A stretch of 26,663 nucleotides of DNA. It comes from a virus. The notes below the pieces were generated by a model, which was not told the origin of the DNA, searched no databases, and saw only the letters and a program-made list of their open reading frames with translations. The stretch's first letter is position 1. Every line of letters begins with the position of its first letter. The DNA is taken from the IMG/VR virus record IMGVR_UViG_3300008459_000317, positions 1 through 26,663 of that record. The stretch is one strand, 5' to 3'. Of the stretch, positions 1 to 8,467 are shown one piece after another. The position numbers and the translations under genes are program-made.

Positions 1-2
1 TG

Positions 3-101
3 GAAGATATGATTAGTCATTCAGAACATAAAAAAATTAAATACGTCAGTGAAGAAGATGATGTAATGATTGGTTGTGACGGTGGAGCCTGTTCAATTTA
101 A
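3..101 (+). CDS. nrdA: Ribonucleoside-diphosphate reductase large subunit, C-terminal end (partial)
   Basis: Only the last 32 codons are in the window; the open frame enters from the left edge and stops at TAA 99-101. The protein ends in CDGGACSI. Class Ia NrdA proteins end in a flexible tail with two cysteines (E. coli ends CESGACKI) that passes electrons from thioredoxin or glutaredoxin to the active-site disulfide. The match to this tail, and the nrdB gene 76 bases downstream, make the assignment strong despite the short length. NrdA with NrdB converts ribonucleoside diphosphates to deoxyribonucleotides, here presumably supplying phage DNA synthesis. The catalytic barrel and allosteric domains lie outside the window, so I cannot say whether the gene is intact or intein-split. 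Confidence 0.88.
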   Translation, partial: EDMISHSEHKKIKYVSEEDDVMIGCDGGACSI

Positions 102-130
102 TTTGACATTTAAATTATAATAAACTAAAT

Positions 131-163
131 TTAAGGGTGGTATTAAAAATCACCCTTTTATAT
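131..163 (+). terminator. Hairpin between nrdA and nrdB, possible terminator or RNA-processing site
   Basis: AAGGGTGGT (133-141) can pair with ATCACCCTT (149-157), with one G-T wobble and a 7-base A/T loop. It is followed by TTTATATATA rather than a clean T run. It lies in the 76-base gap between the nrdA stop and the nrdB start. It could be a weak or attenuating terminator that sets the NrdA:NrdB ratio, or a stabilising 3' end. The pairing is seen directly; the role is inferred. Confidence 0.55.
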
Positions 164-177
164 ATAATAAAGACAAT

Positions 178-1254
178 ATGAACACAAAAAGTTTAGTTAA
201 CCTAAAAAACGATATTGATTACACAAAAGAACCAGTTTTCTTTGGAGAAAGTTTAAATCTTGAAAGATATGATAGATTTAAATATGTTGGTTTTTTTGAA
301 CTATTTAAAAAACAATTAAACTCATTTTGGTTACCAGAGGAGATTGATTTATCTAAAGATAGGTTAGATTACAAAAATATGACTGAAAATGAAAAATTCA
401 TTTTCACATCTAATCTAAAGTACCAAATCTTACTAGATAGTGTACAAAGTAGAGGTATACATCATTTAACAGAAGACTTATCTAATCCTGAAGTTGAAGC
501 TTTTTGTTCTGCTTGGGCTATGTTTGAAACATTACACTCTTATTCTTATACACATATAATTAAAAATGTTTACCCAGTACCTGGTGAAGTTTTTGATAAC
601 ATTCTAAATGATGAACAAATCATTAAAAGAACTGTATCAGTTACTAAGTATTATGATGACATGATTAATTCATTAGGTGATTCTATCGAAGAACGTAAGA
701 AAAAATTATATCTAACTTTGATGTCTATTAACATACTTGAAGGTATTAGATTCTACGTTTCTTTCGCATGTTCTTACGCTTTTGCACAAAACGGTAAGAT
801 GGAAGGTAACTCAAAAATCATTTCATTAATAAATAAAGATGAGAATTTACATCTAGGATTTACCCAAAAACTATTAGTCGATTTAAAAACTAAAGAAGAT
901 GAAGGTTTTATGGAGGTGGCAAAAGAATGTGAACCAATTGTTATTGAAATGTTTAAGAACGCTGCTGAAGAAGAAATGGAATGGGCTGAATATTTGTTTA
1001 AGGACGGTGCTATGTTAGGTTTAAATTCAGAAATCTTAAAAAGATACATGATGTTTTTAACCAACCAAAGAATGAAAGCGATTAAATTAGAACCTATCTT
1101 TGAAAGAGTAAAAAATCCAATTAATTGGATTAATGCTTGGACTACTTCTGAAGGTACACAATCAGCACCACAAGAAACTGAGATTGATTCTTACAATATC
1201 GGTTCTGTTAAGTCTGATTTGAATGACATAAAATTTGATGAATTTAATTTTTAA
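178..1254 (+). CDS. nrdB: Ribonucleoside-diphosphate reductase class Ia small subunit
   Basis: This 358-residue protein is the radical-generating beta subunit of class I ribonucleotide reductase. The di-iron ligand set of the ferritin-like fold can be read in full by comparison with E. coli NrdB: Asp87 (LLDSVQ), Glu117 and His120 (FETLH), Glu188 (LEGIRFY), Glu222 and His225 (DENLH). Tyr124, four residues after His120 in SYSYTHI, matches the radical tyrosine Y122 of E. coli. The C-terminus is acidic and ends DEFNF, like the tail that docks NrdB on NrdA. Length is near the usual 340-380. It follows nrdA and the two should form one functional pair. No Shine-Dalgarno sequence precedes the ATG; the start is chosen because it gives the full N-terminal region. 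All key residues are present, so the enzyme should be active. Confidence 0.97.
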   Translation: MNTKSLVNLKNDIDYTKEPVFFGESLNLERYDRFKYVGFFELFKKQLNSFWLPEEIDLSKDRLDYKNMTENEKFIFTSNLKYQILLDSVQSRGIHHLTEDLSNPEVEAFCSAWAMFETLHSYSYTHIIKNVYPVPGEVFDNILNDEQIIKRTVSVTKYYDDMINSLGDSIEERKKKLYLTLMSINILEGIRFYVSFACSYAFAQNGKMEGNSKIISLINKDENLHLGFTQKLLVDLKTKEDEGFMEVAKECEPIVIEMFKNAAEEEMEWAEYLFKDGAMLGLNSEILKRYMMFLTNQRMKAIKLEPIFERVKNPINWINAWTTSEGTQSAPQETEIDSYNIGSVKSDLNDIKFDEFNF

Positions 1255-1272
1255 TTAATTACTTACAAAAAT

Positions 1273-1299
1273 AAAAAACCTCCATATGGAGGTTTTTTT
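1273..1299 (+). terminator. Palindromic rho-independent terminator after nrdB
   Basis: An A6-CCTCC arm at 1273-1283 pairs perfectly with GGAGG-T6 at 1288-1298 around a 4-base ATAT loop, and one further T follows at 1299. The 11-bp stem is flanked by A and T runs on both sides, so it could stop transcription in either direction. It begins 18 bases after the nrdB stop and separates the nucleotide-metabolism genes from the structural block. Confidence 0.88.
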
Positions 1300-1346
1300 A
1301 TGCTTTAACTTTAAATTTTATTTTTTAATGGTAAATTTCTTTGACA

Positions 1347-1360
1347 GATATTTATAAGTA
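1347..1360 (+). promoter_or_regulatory. A/T motif at the gp25 start, shared with position 20547
   Basis: GATATTTATAAGTA here and GATATTTATAAATA at 20547-20560 differ at one base of 14, and both lie just before or on a start codon in two of the few real intergenic gaps. The core resembles the T4 late promoter box TATAAATA. Against a promoter here, its last base is the A of the ATG, so transcription would start inside the gene. It may instead be a translation-start context or chance in A/T-rich DNA. Confidence 0.3.
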
Positions 1361-1746
1361 TGGCACAAAAAAAATATATAAACATACAATTCCCTTTCAA
1401 AGACGACTCTGAAAATAAGTTTTTGGAAATGAATAGTGATCCTAAAAGAGCTATAAAAGCTGATTTAGTTCACCTGTTATTAACCAACATTGGGGAAAGA
1501 TTATATTTACCTGATTTTGGTGCTAATCTAAGACAATATATTTTTGAACAAAACGATGAACCGTCTTGGAGTAGTATAAAAAACGAAATTAACGGAGCCA
1601 TAAAAAAATTCATACCTAATTTAACAATAACAGAATTATCATCTGAAAAATCTGAAGAAAACGAACATGCGGTTATAATTAGAATAGACTATGTTGTAAC
1701 AACAGGGGCTTTCCAATCAACAGATTTCGTTATATTAAAACTATAA
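1360..1746 (+). CDS. gp25-like baseplate wedge protein
   Basis: This 128-residue protein fits the gp25/IraD-like family, small baseplate wedge subunits of T4-type phages, P2 gpW and related contractile injection systems. The region at residues 43-63 (NIGERLYLPDFG then LRQYIFEQ) is the family's most recognisable stretch, an invariant-looking G-R-x(3)-P-x-F-G-x(2)-L pattern followed by a short amphipathic helix. The C-terminal half holds the expected beta strands (AVIIRIDYVV). Length matches the usual 110-140. In T4, gp25 binds the gp6 dimer and helps connect baseplate and sheath; the gp6-like gene follows 4 bases later, consistent with that partnership. It is the first gene of the long structural block. 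Confidence 0.92.
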   Translation: MAQKKYINIQFPFKDDSENKFLEMNSDPKRAIKADLVHLLLTNIGERLYLPDFGANLRQYIFEQNDEPSWSSIKNEINGAIKKFIPNLTITELSSEKSEENEHAVIIRIDYVVTTGAFQSTDFVILKL

Positions 1747-1750
1747 AAAA

Positions 1751-3565
1751 ATGGCAGAAAAAAAAATAAATTATTTCGCTAGAAATTTCGCTGATGTTAG
1801 AGGTGAACTAGTAGATTACGTTAAACACTTTTACCCAGAACTATACCAAGATTTTAATGACGCATCTATTGGTACTATGTTGATTGAGTTAAATGCGGCA
1901 ACAGCTGACATGTTATCTTATCATACAGACAGAATGTTTACTGAAACACAAATAGACTATGCACAAGAAAGAAGGTCTGTGATGAATATTGCTAGAACTT
2001 TAGGTTTAAAAGTACCTGGTAGGAGATCAGCGATAACTTTAGTTGACTTTTCTGTCACAGTACCGGTTAATGGTGATACATTTGATATTAGGTACGCACC
2101 TATAATTAGATATGGTACACAAGTGGTTGGTGCTGGACAAACTTTTGAAACTTTAAATGATATTGATTTTTCTTCACCATTTAGTAATGGTGGTATACCC
2201 AACAGGTTGATAATACCTAATATCAATGTTAATAGTCAAATAACAAGTTATACTTTAGTTAAAAGAGAAATTGTTAGTAATGGTGTTACTAAAATATTTA
2301 AAAAAATTATTGATACAACAGACTCAGTACCCTTTTTAGAAATACTATTACCCGATAATAACGTAGTTTCGGTAGAACAAATAATAACAAAAGACGGTAC
2401 AACTTTTACTAATAACCCAGACTCAAGTGAATTTTTGAATCAAAATATAAGATGGTTTGAAGTTGATTCTTTAGCTGAGGATAAAATATTTGTCGATGAT
2501 CCTTTAAGAAGTACAGACAATAGTGGTATTATCCCAGGTAAATGGATTTCTGTTAGTAAAAAATTTATTAAAGAATATACTGACACTGGGTTTTGTAAAT
2601 TAACTTTTGGTTCTGGTTATTCCGATGATTTTTATTTACAAAATTATACTAGTAATCAGTATGTCTTACAAATGTCTAACTTTTTTAATAGTACAGCTTT
2701 GGGTGAAATACCTAAACCTAACAGTACTTTGTATGTGAGATATAGAGTTGGTGGTGGTACAGGTGCTAATATAGGTGCTAACACTATTAATTCTGTTGGT
2801 TTAGTAGATATGACAATTAATGGACCCAACCCTAGAAATAATCAAGCAGTTAGAGCATCATTAAGAGTTAACAATCCAGTTCCAGCCTTTGGTGGTGGTG
2901 ATGAACCTACTTTAGAAGAAGTAAGATATATGACTAAATATAACTTTGCTTCACAAAATAGAGCTGTGACTTTAAAAGATTACTTGGCAATAATTTTTAA
3001 AATGCCAGGTAAATTTGGCGTACCTTATAGAATGCAAATAAATGAGAATCAAAATAAGGTTGAGTTTGCTATTTTAGGTTTAAACTCTAACTCTAAATTA
3101 GACAACTCCTCAACGAATACTCTAAAGGAAAATATGGCAACATGGTTATCTGATTATAGAATGATTAATGATTATGTTATCATAAAAGACGGTAGGATAA
3201 TAAACTTATCTTTTGATATTGACATTTATACAGATAAAACCTTTAATCAAGGTGAAGTCATTAATAATGTTATTAATGTCGTTAAAAAGTATTTTGACAT
3301 TAATAAATGGCAAATGGGTCAAAACATATACCTAACACAGTTAATAGAGGCTATAAATAATGTTGCTGGTGTATTAAATGTTATTGATATAAAAATTTAT
3401 AATGAAGTTGGTGGTGATTACTCTAATAATCAAACTAACCAATCTTTAAATAATGAGAATAACGAAATTGATTTAACGGTAGATTATGCTTTATTTGCTG
3501 AATACGACTCAATGTTTGAGATAAAATTTCCACAAAAAGATATTAGAGTGAGGGTTAAATCTTAA
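1751..3565 (+). CDS. Baseplate wedge protein, gp6 / baseplate J-like
   Basis: This 604-residue protein resembles T4 gp6 and P2 gpJ, the wedge protein whose dimers form the inner ring of the baseplate. The N-terminus (about residues 27-62) has the family pattern of a short aromatic helix, then DASIGTMLIELNAATADMLSYH. The C-terminus (about residues 485-560) shows the usual strand-helix-strand module with IDIYTDKTFNQGEVINNVI, then YLTQLIEAINNVAGVLNVIDI, close to the conserved GV-x(2)-V ending of baseplate J proteins. T4 gp6 is 660 residues, so the size fits. The TAA stop overlaps the ATG of the next gene (TAATG), implying coupled translation. The family call is made from these end regions; the middle is divergent. 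Confidence 0.88.
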   Translation: MAEKKINYFARNFADVRGELVDYVKHFYPELYQDFNDASIGTMLIELNAATADMLSYHTDRMFTETQIDYAQERRSVMNIARTLGLKVPGRRSAITLVDFSVTVPVNGDTFDIRYAPIIRYGTQVVGAGQTFETLNDIDFSSPFSNGGIPNRLIIPNINVNSQITSYTLVKREIVSNGVTKIFKKIIDTTDSVPFLEILLPDNNVVSVEQIITKDGTTFTNNPDSSEFLNQNIRWFEVDSLAEDKIFVDDPLRSTDNSGIIPGKWISVSKKFIKEYTDTGFCKLTFGSGYSDDFYLQNYTSNQYVLQMSNFFNSTALGEIPKPNSTLYVRYRVGGGTGANIGANTINSVGLVDMTINGPNPRNNQAVRASLRVNNPVPAFGGGDEPTLEEVRYMTKYNFASQNRAVTLKDYLAIIFKMPGKFGVPYRMQINENQNKVEFAILGLNSNSKLDNSSTNTLKENMATWLSDYRMINDYVIIKDGRIINLSFDIDIYTDKTFNQGEVINNVINVVKKYFDINKWQMGQNIYLTQLIEAINNVAGVLNVIDIKIYNEVGGDYSNNQTNQSLNNENNEIDLTVDYALFAEYDSMFEIKFPQKDIRVRVKS

Positions 3566-5406
3566 TGGAGACAAATAATATAACAAATTTACTCGGTAGT
3601 AAAAGATTCAAGTTAGGTAAAAATACTAACACTAATATACAATTACAGTTAGAAAATACAACAAAAAATCTAATTGAGTATGATGCCTTAGATATTGTTA
3701 ACTTACAAGAATTATTTGAACAAGAAAGGAATGAATGTAGTAAGTATCGTATTAACGGTAAATTAAACATTTATGTTTCTGGTGAAGTTGCCACAGCATC
3801 TACTGTATACTTAGAGGGTAAATATAGTTCATACTCTTGGGACCCATTATTCTATGGTAATCCACCTGTAGCACCAAGTAATTGGGTAATGCAAATAACC
3901 TACCCATCTGATTCTGATATTGATTTTGTTTTAAAATCAAGAACTAACTCTGGTTTAATAGCTTCTAATGCCTTTAGAGGGTTACAATATGAAACACTTA
4001 GTTATGTTAATATAAATAACGATAATTATTTAACAATAATAGGGATTCAGAATCACAATTTATCTGTAGGTGACTCTGTTTATATTTACAGTTATAATGC
4101 GTACAACCCACTCCAAGGTATACACAAAGTAAAATCGTTAGGTGTTAACAGTACGGATGAGAAAAAACACTTAACATTAGAAACAATAGTAAACCCAACA
4201 AACGTACCTTTAACTAACGGTAATTTTGTTAAAATAGTTAACCCATCTTTTGATGATGTAAACGTAAATAATTTAAACAGTTTTATAAAAGCTACAGCCA
4301 CAGATTTAAGTGGTAATACCACAGGTTCTTATACACCACAAGAGGTAAGATATACAACAATAACTACCTCATTACCAAATGATTTATTAATAGGTGATTT
4401 TATAGAAATTAGAGATTACCCAACTTTTTATTTAAACGGTATATGGAAGGTATCTAATATTTTAAATCCTAATAAATTTGTTATTAGAGCTACAGTTTCA
4501 AACACAAAAGGGGTTGAATATAACCCAACACCAACACCTAATTTTAGAAGAATTGAAGGAACTCCTTCTGAGTATTATGTTAGAAAATTTGAGGTTTTGA
4601 CTTCAAATAATTATGAAGTTTACCCAGCATCTTTTTCTACTAACATCTACCCAGATGTTTCTGATATAAGTATAGGTCTATTAAATGACACATACCTCTT
4701 CCAATTTAATAAAGATGTTAATGTAGGTAATTTAATTGATAATAGAAACGGACCCATATCTGAATTATATTACACAATTATTAAAAGATCTGGTAACCTC
4801 CCTTTTAATTGGTCAGATGTTACATCGGATTGGGAATTCAATTATAAAGATGCTAATACTATTAACGGTTTAGAATTCATCTCAAAAAATAATAGTTCTG
4901 GTATCGGTACTATAGAAAAATTCTCTGCTAGAACAGAAACAATTGATACTTTCGGTAATGTTGAAATTTTAAGTGGTGATAAATATATAGGGGATTTTGT
5001 GGAGTTTAATCGTTTAGAAATAAAAGAAACTACGATATCTGATATTATACATCGATTTGGACCCAATACCAACCCAAACGGAAATGGTTACTATTATAAA
5101 CCATTTAAAAAATTACAAATAAGGGTTTATTCTAACTTTACAGAACAGGCTGAATCAATAGATAATATTGTTGATATACCTAACAATTATGTTACATACC
5201 CAGATAAATCGATAGCGTGGAAGGATTTATTAACCGTTGGTTACTATGAAGAAGGTTCTAATGGTGTTAACTACCCATTTTTAAACGCTTCACATTATTT
5301 TTATTTTAACCATAATCTTTTTGTTAGAAAACAAGTTCCACAAAGTACTATGGATTTTAGTTCTTCTAGGTTTAGAGACGTTACAAAAGATAATTTAATA
5401 TGTTAA
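3565..5406 (+). CDS. Structural protein with two small beta-barrel repeats, function unknown
   Basis: I do not recognise this 613-residue protein as a named family. Two segments look like copies of one module: residues about 154-210 (HNLSVGDSVYI, then LQGIHKV) and about 261-310 (NDLLIGDFIEI, then LNGIWKV). The pattern of a Gly-Asp turn, a short strand, then NG-x-x-KV resembles small beta-barrel modules often seen in phage tail proteins. No signal peptide or membrane segment is visible. By position just after gp6 it could stand where T4 has gp7 or gp8, but I see no sequence support for either. The start overlaps the gp6 stop as TAATG, and the end overlaps the next gene by 7 bases. A baseplate or tail role is inferred from context. 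Confidence 0.6.
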   Translation: METNNITNLLGSKRFKLGKNTNTNIQLQLENTTKNLIEYDALDIVNLQELFEQERNECSKYRINGKLNIYVSGEVATASTVYLEGKYSSYSWDPLFYGNPPVAPSNWVMQITYPSDSDIDFVLKSRTNSGLIASNAFRGLQYETLSYVNINNDNYLTIIGIQNHNLSVGDSVYIYSYNAYNPLQGIHKVKSLGVNSTDEKKHLTLETIVNPTNVPLTNGNFVKIVNPSFDDVNVNNLNSFIKATATDLSGNTTGSYTPQEVRYTTITTSLPNDLLIGDFIEIRDYPTFYLNGIWKVSNILNPNKFVIRATVSNTKGVEYNPTPTPNFRRIEGTPSEYYVRKFEVLTSNNYEVYPASFSTNIYPDVSDISIGLLNDTYLFQFNKDVNVGNLIDNRNGPISELYYTIIKRSGNLPFNWSDVTSDWEFNYKDANTINGLEFISKNNSSGIGTIEKFSARTETIDTFGNVEILSGDKYIGDFVEFNRLEIKETTISDIIHRFGPNTNPNGNGYYYKPFKKLQIRVYSNFTEQAESIDNIVDIPNNYVTYPDKSIAWKDLLTVGYYEEGSNGVNYPFLNASHYFYFNHNLFVRKQVPQSTMDFSSSRFRDVTKDNLIC

Positions 5407-6167
5407 TAAAATATCAAATAAGAAATAATTTTGAAACTACTACCGCAACAACAGTTAACGGTGACACAGTACTTTCTAAAAATATTACTATACCCTTAAA
5501 CACTAATTTTTTCCCCATAGATTATGGTGATGATTTAGAAGATATAATAATTGCTGAAAGAAAAAAAGCGACAAACCCAAATTTTGATTCCGAAACTATA
5601 AAATACCTGTACAATAATTCTAATAATGATTTGTATATAAAATTTAGATTTTGGGATACCGTAACTTCTAGTTATGATATAAAATATGAGAACTCTGGTA
5701 TTTTAACTAACGATATTCTAAAAAATACTAACGGCTTTAAAAAAAGTTTTTTTAGATTATATTTTTATGATTCTAACGATATCGAAACTAACAGTTTAAT
5801 TTTTACTGAAGATATAGATGTTGACTATACCACAAAACCTGAATTTAAATTCAATAGGTTATATTGGTTACGTAATGATAAGTATTTTACTGAAAACAGT
5901 AATTCTAATAGAACCATATATATGGAGGCTAGGTTTTTTAATGCTAAAACTGGTGTTATAAAAAAATTTATAAACATTCCTTTGTCTATAAACGATTTGT
6001 TAACTATAGACCAATACAGTAACCCAAACAATCATGGTTGGAGATACAGCCCAATTACTTTAAGAAACCCCAAAATAAATAACGGCGAGTATAATTTTTT
6101 CCCAACACCAAACGTTGGGGCTAATACTCAAACTGTTATAACTTTATCTGAATTTATAATTAAATAA
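5400..6167 (+). CDS. Hypothetical structural protein
   Basis: No family is recognised in this 255-residue protein. It is rich in Asn, Asp, Tyr and Phe, predicted to be mostly beta, with no membrane segment, signal peptide or cysteine motif. Residues around 90-190 contain several alternating aromatic strands (KSFFRLYFYD, RTIYMEARFF). The ATG lies 7 bases inside the end of the preceding gene and only one base separates its stop from the next ATG, so it is translated as part of the baseplate block. A structural role is inferred only from this context and composition. Confidence 0.5.
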   Translation: MLIKYQIRNNFETTTATTVNGDTVLSKNITIPLNTNFFPIDYGDDLEDIIIAERKKATNPNFDSETIKYLYNNSNNDLYIKFRFWDTVTSSYDIKYENSGILTNDILKNTNGFKKSFFRLYFYDSNDIETNSLIFTEDIDVDYTTKPEFKFNRLYWLRNDKYFTENSNSNRTIYMEARFFNAKTGVIKKFINIPLSINDLLTIDQYSNPNNHGWRYSPITLRNPKINNGEYNFFPTPNVGANTQTVITLSEFIIK

Positions 6168-6168
6168 A

Positions 6169-7992
6169 ATGGAGATTTATAAAAGAAAAGTGGGGTATGA
6201 AAGTTTTGGTAGAACAAACGATTTAGTTATTACCGCAACAACTTTAAATTTCCCTATATTTTTAACCCAAAATTTCGAGGACATAGGTATTTATACCGAT
6301 ACAGAAAATCCTGTTTACGAGATTTTAGATTTTAGTAGTGTTTGGAATTTATCTAATAATGGTAGTAATCAAAAACCTTGTGGTATATTAAATAATTGTA
6401 CAGTTAGTTTTACTGAGAATGGTACTATAAGTTATTTCGGGGCTAGTGATGGTGCTTTATCTGTTAACATTAGTAATTGTACACCAGCAACTTATGAATG
6501 GTCAGGCCCAAATAATTTTGCTTCTACCACACAAAATATCAGTAATTTAAAGTCTGGTAATTATACTTTAAAAATAACTGATTCTAATTGTGATATGACA
6601 TATGCCTCTTATTATTTACAACAACCTAGAGGTTTAGGTGCTAACGTAACATCATCGAACTCACAAGTTAACGATGTTAATGGTACTTGTAACGGTTCTG
6701 CGACGGTGGTTGTACAAGGTGGTGTACCACCTTATACATATTTATGGTATTCTGGTACAACATCTAATGTTATTGGAACAACAGATACAATAACTAATTT
6801 ATGTTCCGGTACCTATAACGTACAGGTAACAGATTCCACACCACCACCAATCGGACCTGTTATTGTATCAGGTGTATTTACTATTACCGAACCTAGTGCT
6901 TTATCTGGTTCTGTGATAACAAAAGTGGAAATTATTTGTTATGGTGAAGACAACGGTCTAATAACCATCCAAGGTGCTGGAGGTAATGCACCAACTGGTT
7001 ATACATACACTTTAAATGGTATTGTTAAAAATAGTGCCACAAACGTTACCTATAGTGGTTTAACAGCTGGTAATTATATAGTACAAATAAAAGACGACTC
7101 TGGAAGTATTTATAATTTAAATTTTAACTTAACAAACCCACCACAAATCACAACAACTTACAACATAAATCACGCAACATGTTACGGTGAAACAGGCTCC
7201 ATCTCAACCTCAACAAATGGTGGTACCCCACCTTACACCATAACATTAACAAATACTTTAGAAAATGATGTTTATGATACAGACGCTAATGGTTTAGCAC
7301 AGGAATTAACCCCTGGTCCTTATTTATTGGAGGTTTTAGATTCTAATGGTTGTACAAATCAATATAATTTGAATGTGTTACAAAGACCTAGATTAGGTAT
7401 AACTTATACAACACCAGCTTTAACTAATGGTTATAACATACCTTGTTTTGGTAATAGTGTCTCAGTTAACTTAACTACTTCTTATTTAAGTGATTCTTAT
7501 ATCACAAACCCATCAGCCAATCAGTTAAAATATTATCTAAATGATACACTAGTTTCAACTAGTTACATATCGTATTCAATACCTTCAAACATTACATTAT
7601 CATTAAATGCTGGTGATAATATTATTAAGGTTGAAGACGGTAATGGTTGTACAACAACTAAAACGATTAAGATAACACAACCAGCAATGCCATTATCAAT
7701 AACATATGGTTTAGTCAAGGTAGAGGATTCAGCTTGTGGAACAGTATCAGCACCAGCTGGTGGTGGTAGTGTGACTTGTTCTTGTCCTGGTGGTTGTGGT
7801 AGATGTAGACAAGCTGTTATCGATATTAACGGTGGTGTAGCACCTTACACAATCGTGTGGAGTGATTCTGGAGTAAATAATCAATTAACATCAGCAGTAC
7901 ATTGTGTAGGGTATTCTATCATAAATGGACCTATAACCGCTACAGTAACAGACGCTAACGGATGTATTCAAACAGTAAGTATTAGTATATGA
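6169..7992 (+). CDS. SprB-type repeat protein of the virion, probable adhesin
   Basis: The 607 residues divide into an N-terminal part (1-70), perhaps the virion anchor, and six beta-rich repeats of about 80-100 residues (roughly 74-153, 160-243, 244-324, 325-405, 408-505, 508-607). Repeats show the SprB pattern: a GG-x-PPYT strand (GGVPPYTYLW, GGTPPYTITL, GGVAPYTIVW), a loop, then an L-x-x-G-x-Y-x-x-x-x-x-D-x-x-GC ending (SGNYTLKITDSNC, SGTYNVQVTDS, VTDANGC). SprB repeats are known from large gliding adhesins of flavobacteria. Here they sit between overlapping phage genes, so this is very likely a phage fibre or baseplate decoration that binds a cell surface or glycan. The last repeat carries a Cys/Gly-rich insertion at residues 523-546. 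No signal peptide or type IX secretion tail is visible. It is the only gene here ending in TGA, overlapping the next as ATGA. Confidence 0.8.
   Translation: MEIYKRKVGYESFGRTNDLVITATTLNFPIFLTQNFEDIGIYTDTENPVYEILDFSSVWNLSNNGSNQKPCGILNNCTVSFTENGTISYFGASDGALSVNISNCTPATYEWSGPNNFASTTQNISNLKSGNYTLKITDSNCDMTYASYYLQQPRGLGANVTSSNSQVNDVNGTCNGSATVVVQGGVPPYTYLWYSGTTSNVIGTTDTITNLCSGTYNVQVTDSTPPPIGPVIVSGVFTITEPSALSGSVITKVEIICYGEDNGLITIQGAGGNAPTGYTYTLNGIVKNSATNVTYSGLTAGNYIVQIKDDSGSIYNLNFNLTNPPQITTTYNINHATCYGETGSISTSTNGGTPPYTITLTNTLENDVYDTDANGLAQELTPGPYLLEVLDSNGCTNQYNLNVLQRPRLGITYTTPALTNGYNIPCFGNSVSVNLTTSYLSDSYITNPSANQLKYYLNDTLVSTSYISYSIPSNITLSLNAGDNIIKVEDGNGCTTTKTIKITQPAMPLSITYGLVKVEDSACGTVSAPAGGGSVTCSCPGGCGRCRQAVIDINGGVAPYTIVWSDSGVNNQLTSAVHCVGYSIINGPITATVTDANGCIQTVSISI
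6388..7989 (+). repeat. Six tandem SprB-like protein repeats
   Basis: The region encodes six diverged copies of an 80-100 residue immunoglobulin-like unit. Copies are joined by short proline-containing linkers (for example LQQP, ITEP, LTNPP, VLQRP, ITQP). Conservation is at protein level (PPYT strand, G-x-Y strand, D-x-x-GC end); I saw no long identical DNA repeats, which points to old duplication or acquisition rather than recent expansion. Confidence 0.75.
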
Positions 7993-8465
7993 TAGTAGGT
8001 AAAACATCACATAAATTAGATTTAATATCTAAAAATGAAAGAGGTGGAAACACTTTCGAAGTTGGTTGGAATGGGGTCACACCTAACGGTGATAATTTTT
8101 TAGTAACCAACATCATATATAACCCTATAACTATTACGGGTATATCTGAAATACATTATACCATAGGTGAAATAAATTATGTAACAAAATACTCACCTAA
8201 AACAGAAAACGGTTCGATATTAACTGAACACCCAACAACATTCTCAACAAACAACACAGGTTATTTTTTTGAATTTAAAGGTAATGATATTAAAGAGGAG
8301 GCTAAAATGGGGATGGTTTTTGAACCAAAAATCTATAACAATCTATTTATAGAAAGAATGAATTTAGCTGTTTTTGAAAGACATTCCAGATTGGCTGAAG
8401 TTAAAACTTTAACTAATTTAATAGAATACAGAAACGGATATTATAACATAAAAGAAGATATATAA
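7989..8465 (+). CDS. Hypothetical small structural protein
   Basis: No family is recognised in this 158-residue protein. The N-terminal two thirds look beta-rich (TFEVGWNGVTP, ITITGISEIHYTIG). The C-terminal 50 residues are different, with a likely helix around MFIE-type sequence (LFIERMNLAVFERHSRLAEV) and a basic/aromatic end. This layout, a beta domain plus a helical tail, would suit a small connector between larger baseplate or fibre proteins. The start overlaps the SprB-repeat gene (ATGA), suggesting matched expression, and the next gene begins 2 bases after the stop. Confidence 0.5.
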   Translation: MIVGKTSHKLDLISKNERGGNTFEVGWNGVTPNGDNFLVTNIIYNPITITGISEIHYTIGEINYVTKYSPKTENGSILTEHPTTFSTNNTGYFFEFKGNDIKEEAKMGMVFEPKIYNNLFIERMNLAVFERHSRLAEVKTLTNLIEYRNGYYNIKEDI

Positions 8466-8467
8466 TT

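Noticed and set aside
774-1064. Open frame of 96 codons on the minus strand inside nrdB
   Set aside because: It is fully covered by a gene with complete catalytic residues and has no recognisable protein features; a shadow frame.
1341-1346. TTGACA as a -35 element before gp25
   Set aside because: At 17-base spacing the -10 position would fall inside the gene on a sequence without a TATAAT-like match.
3565-5406. T4 gp7 or gp8 identity by position after gp6
   Set aside because: Gene order alone suggests it, but I see no sequence motif of either protein.
6388-7989. CRISPR-like or DNA-level tandem repeat
   Set aside because: The repetition is only at protein level; no regular identical DNA units with spacers are present here or elsewhere in the window.
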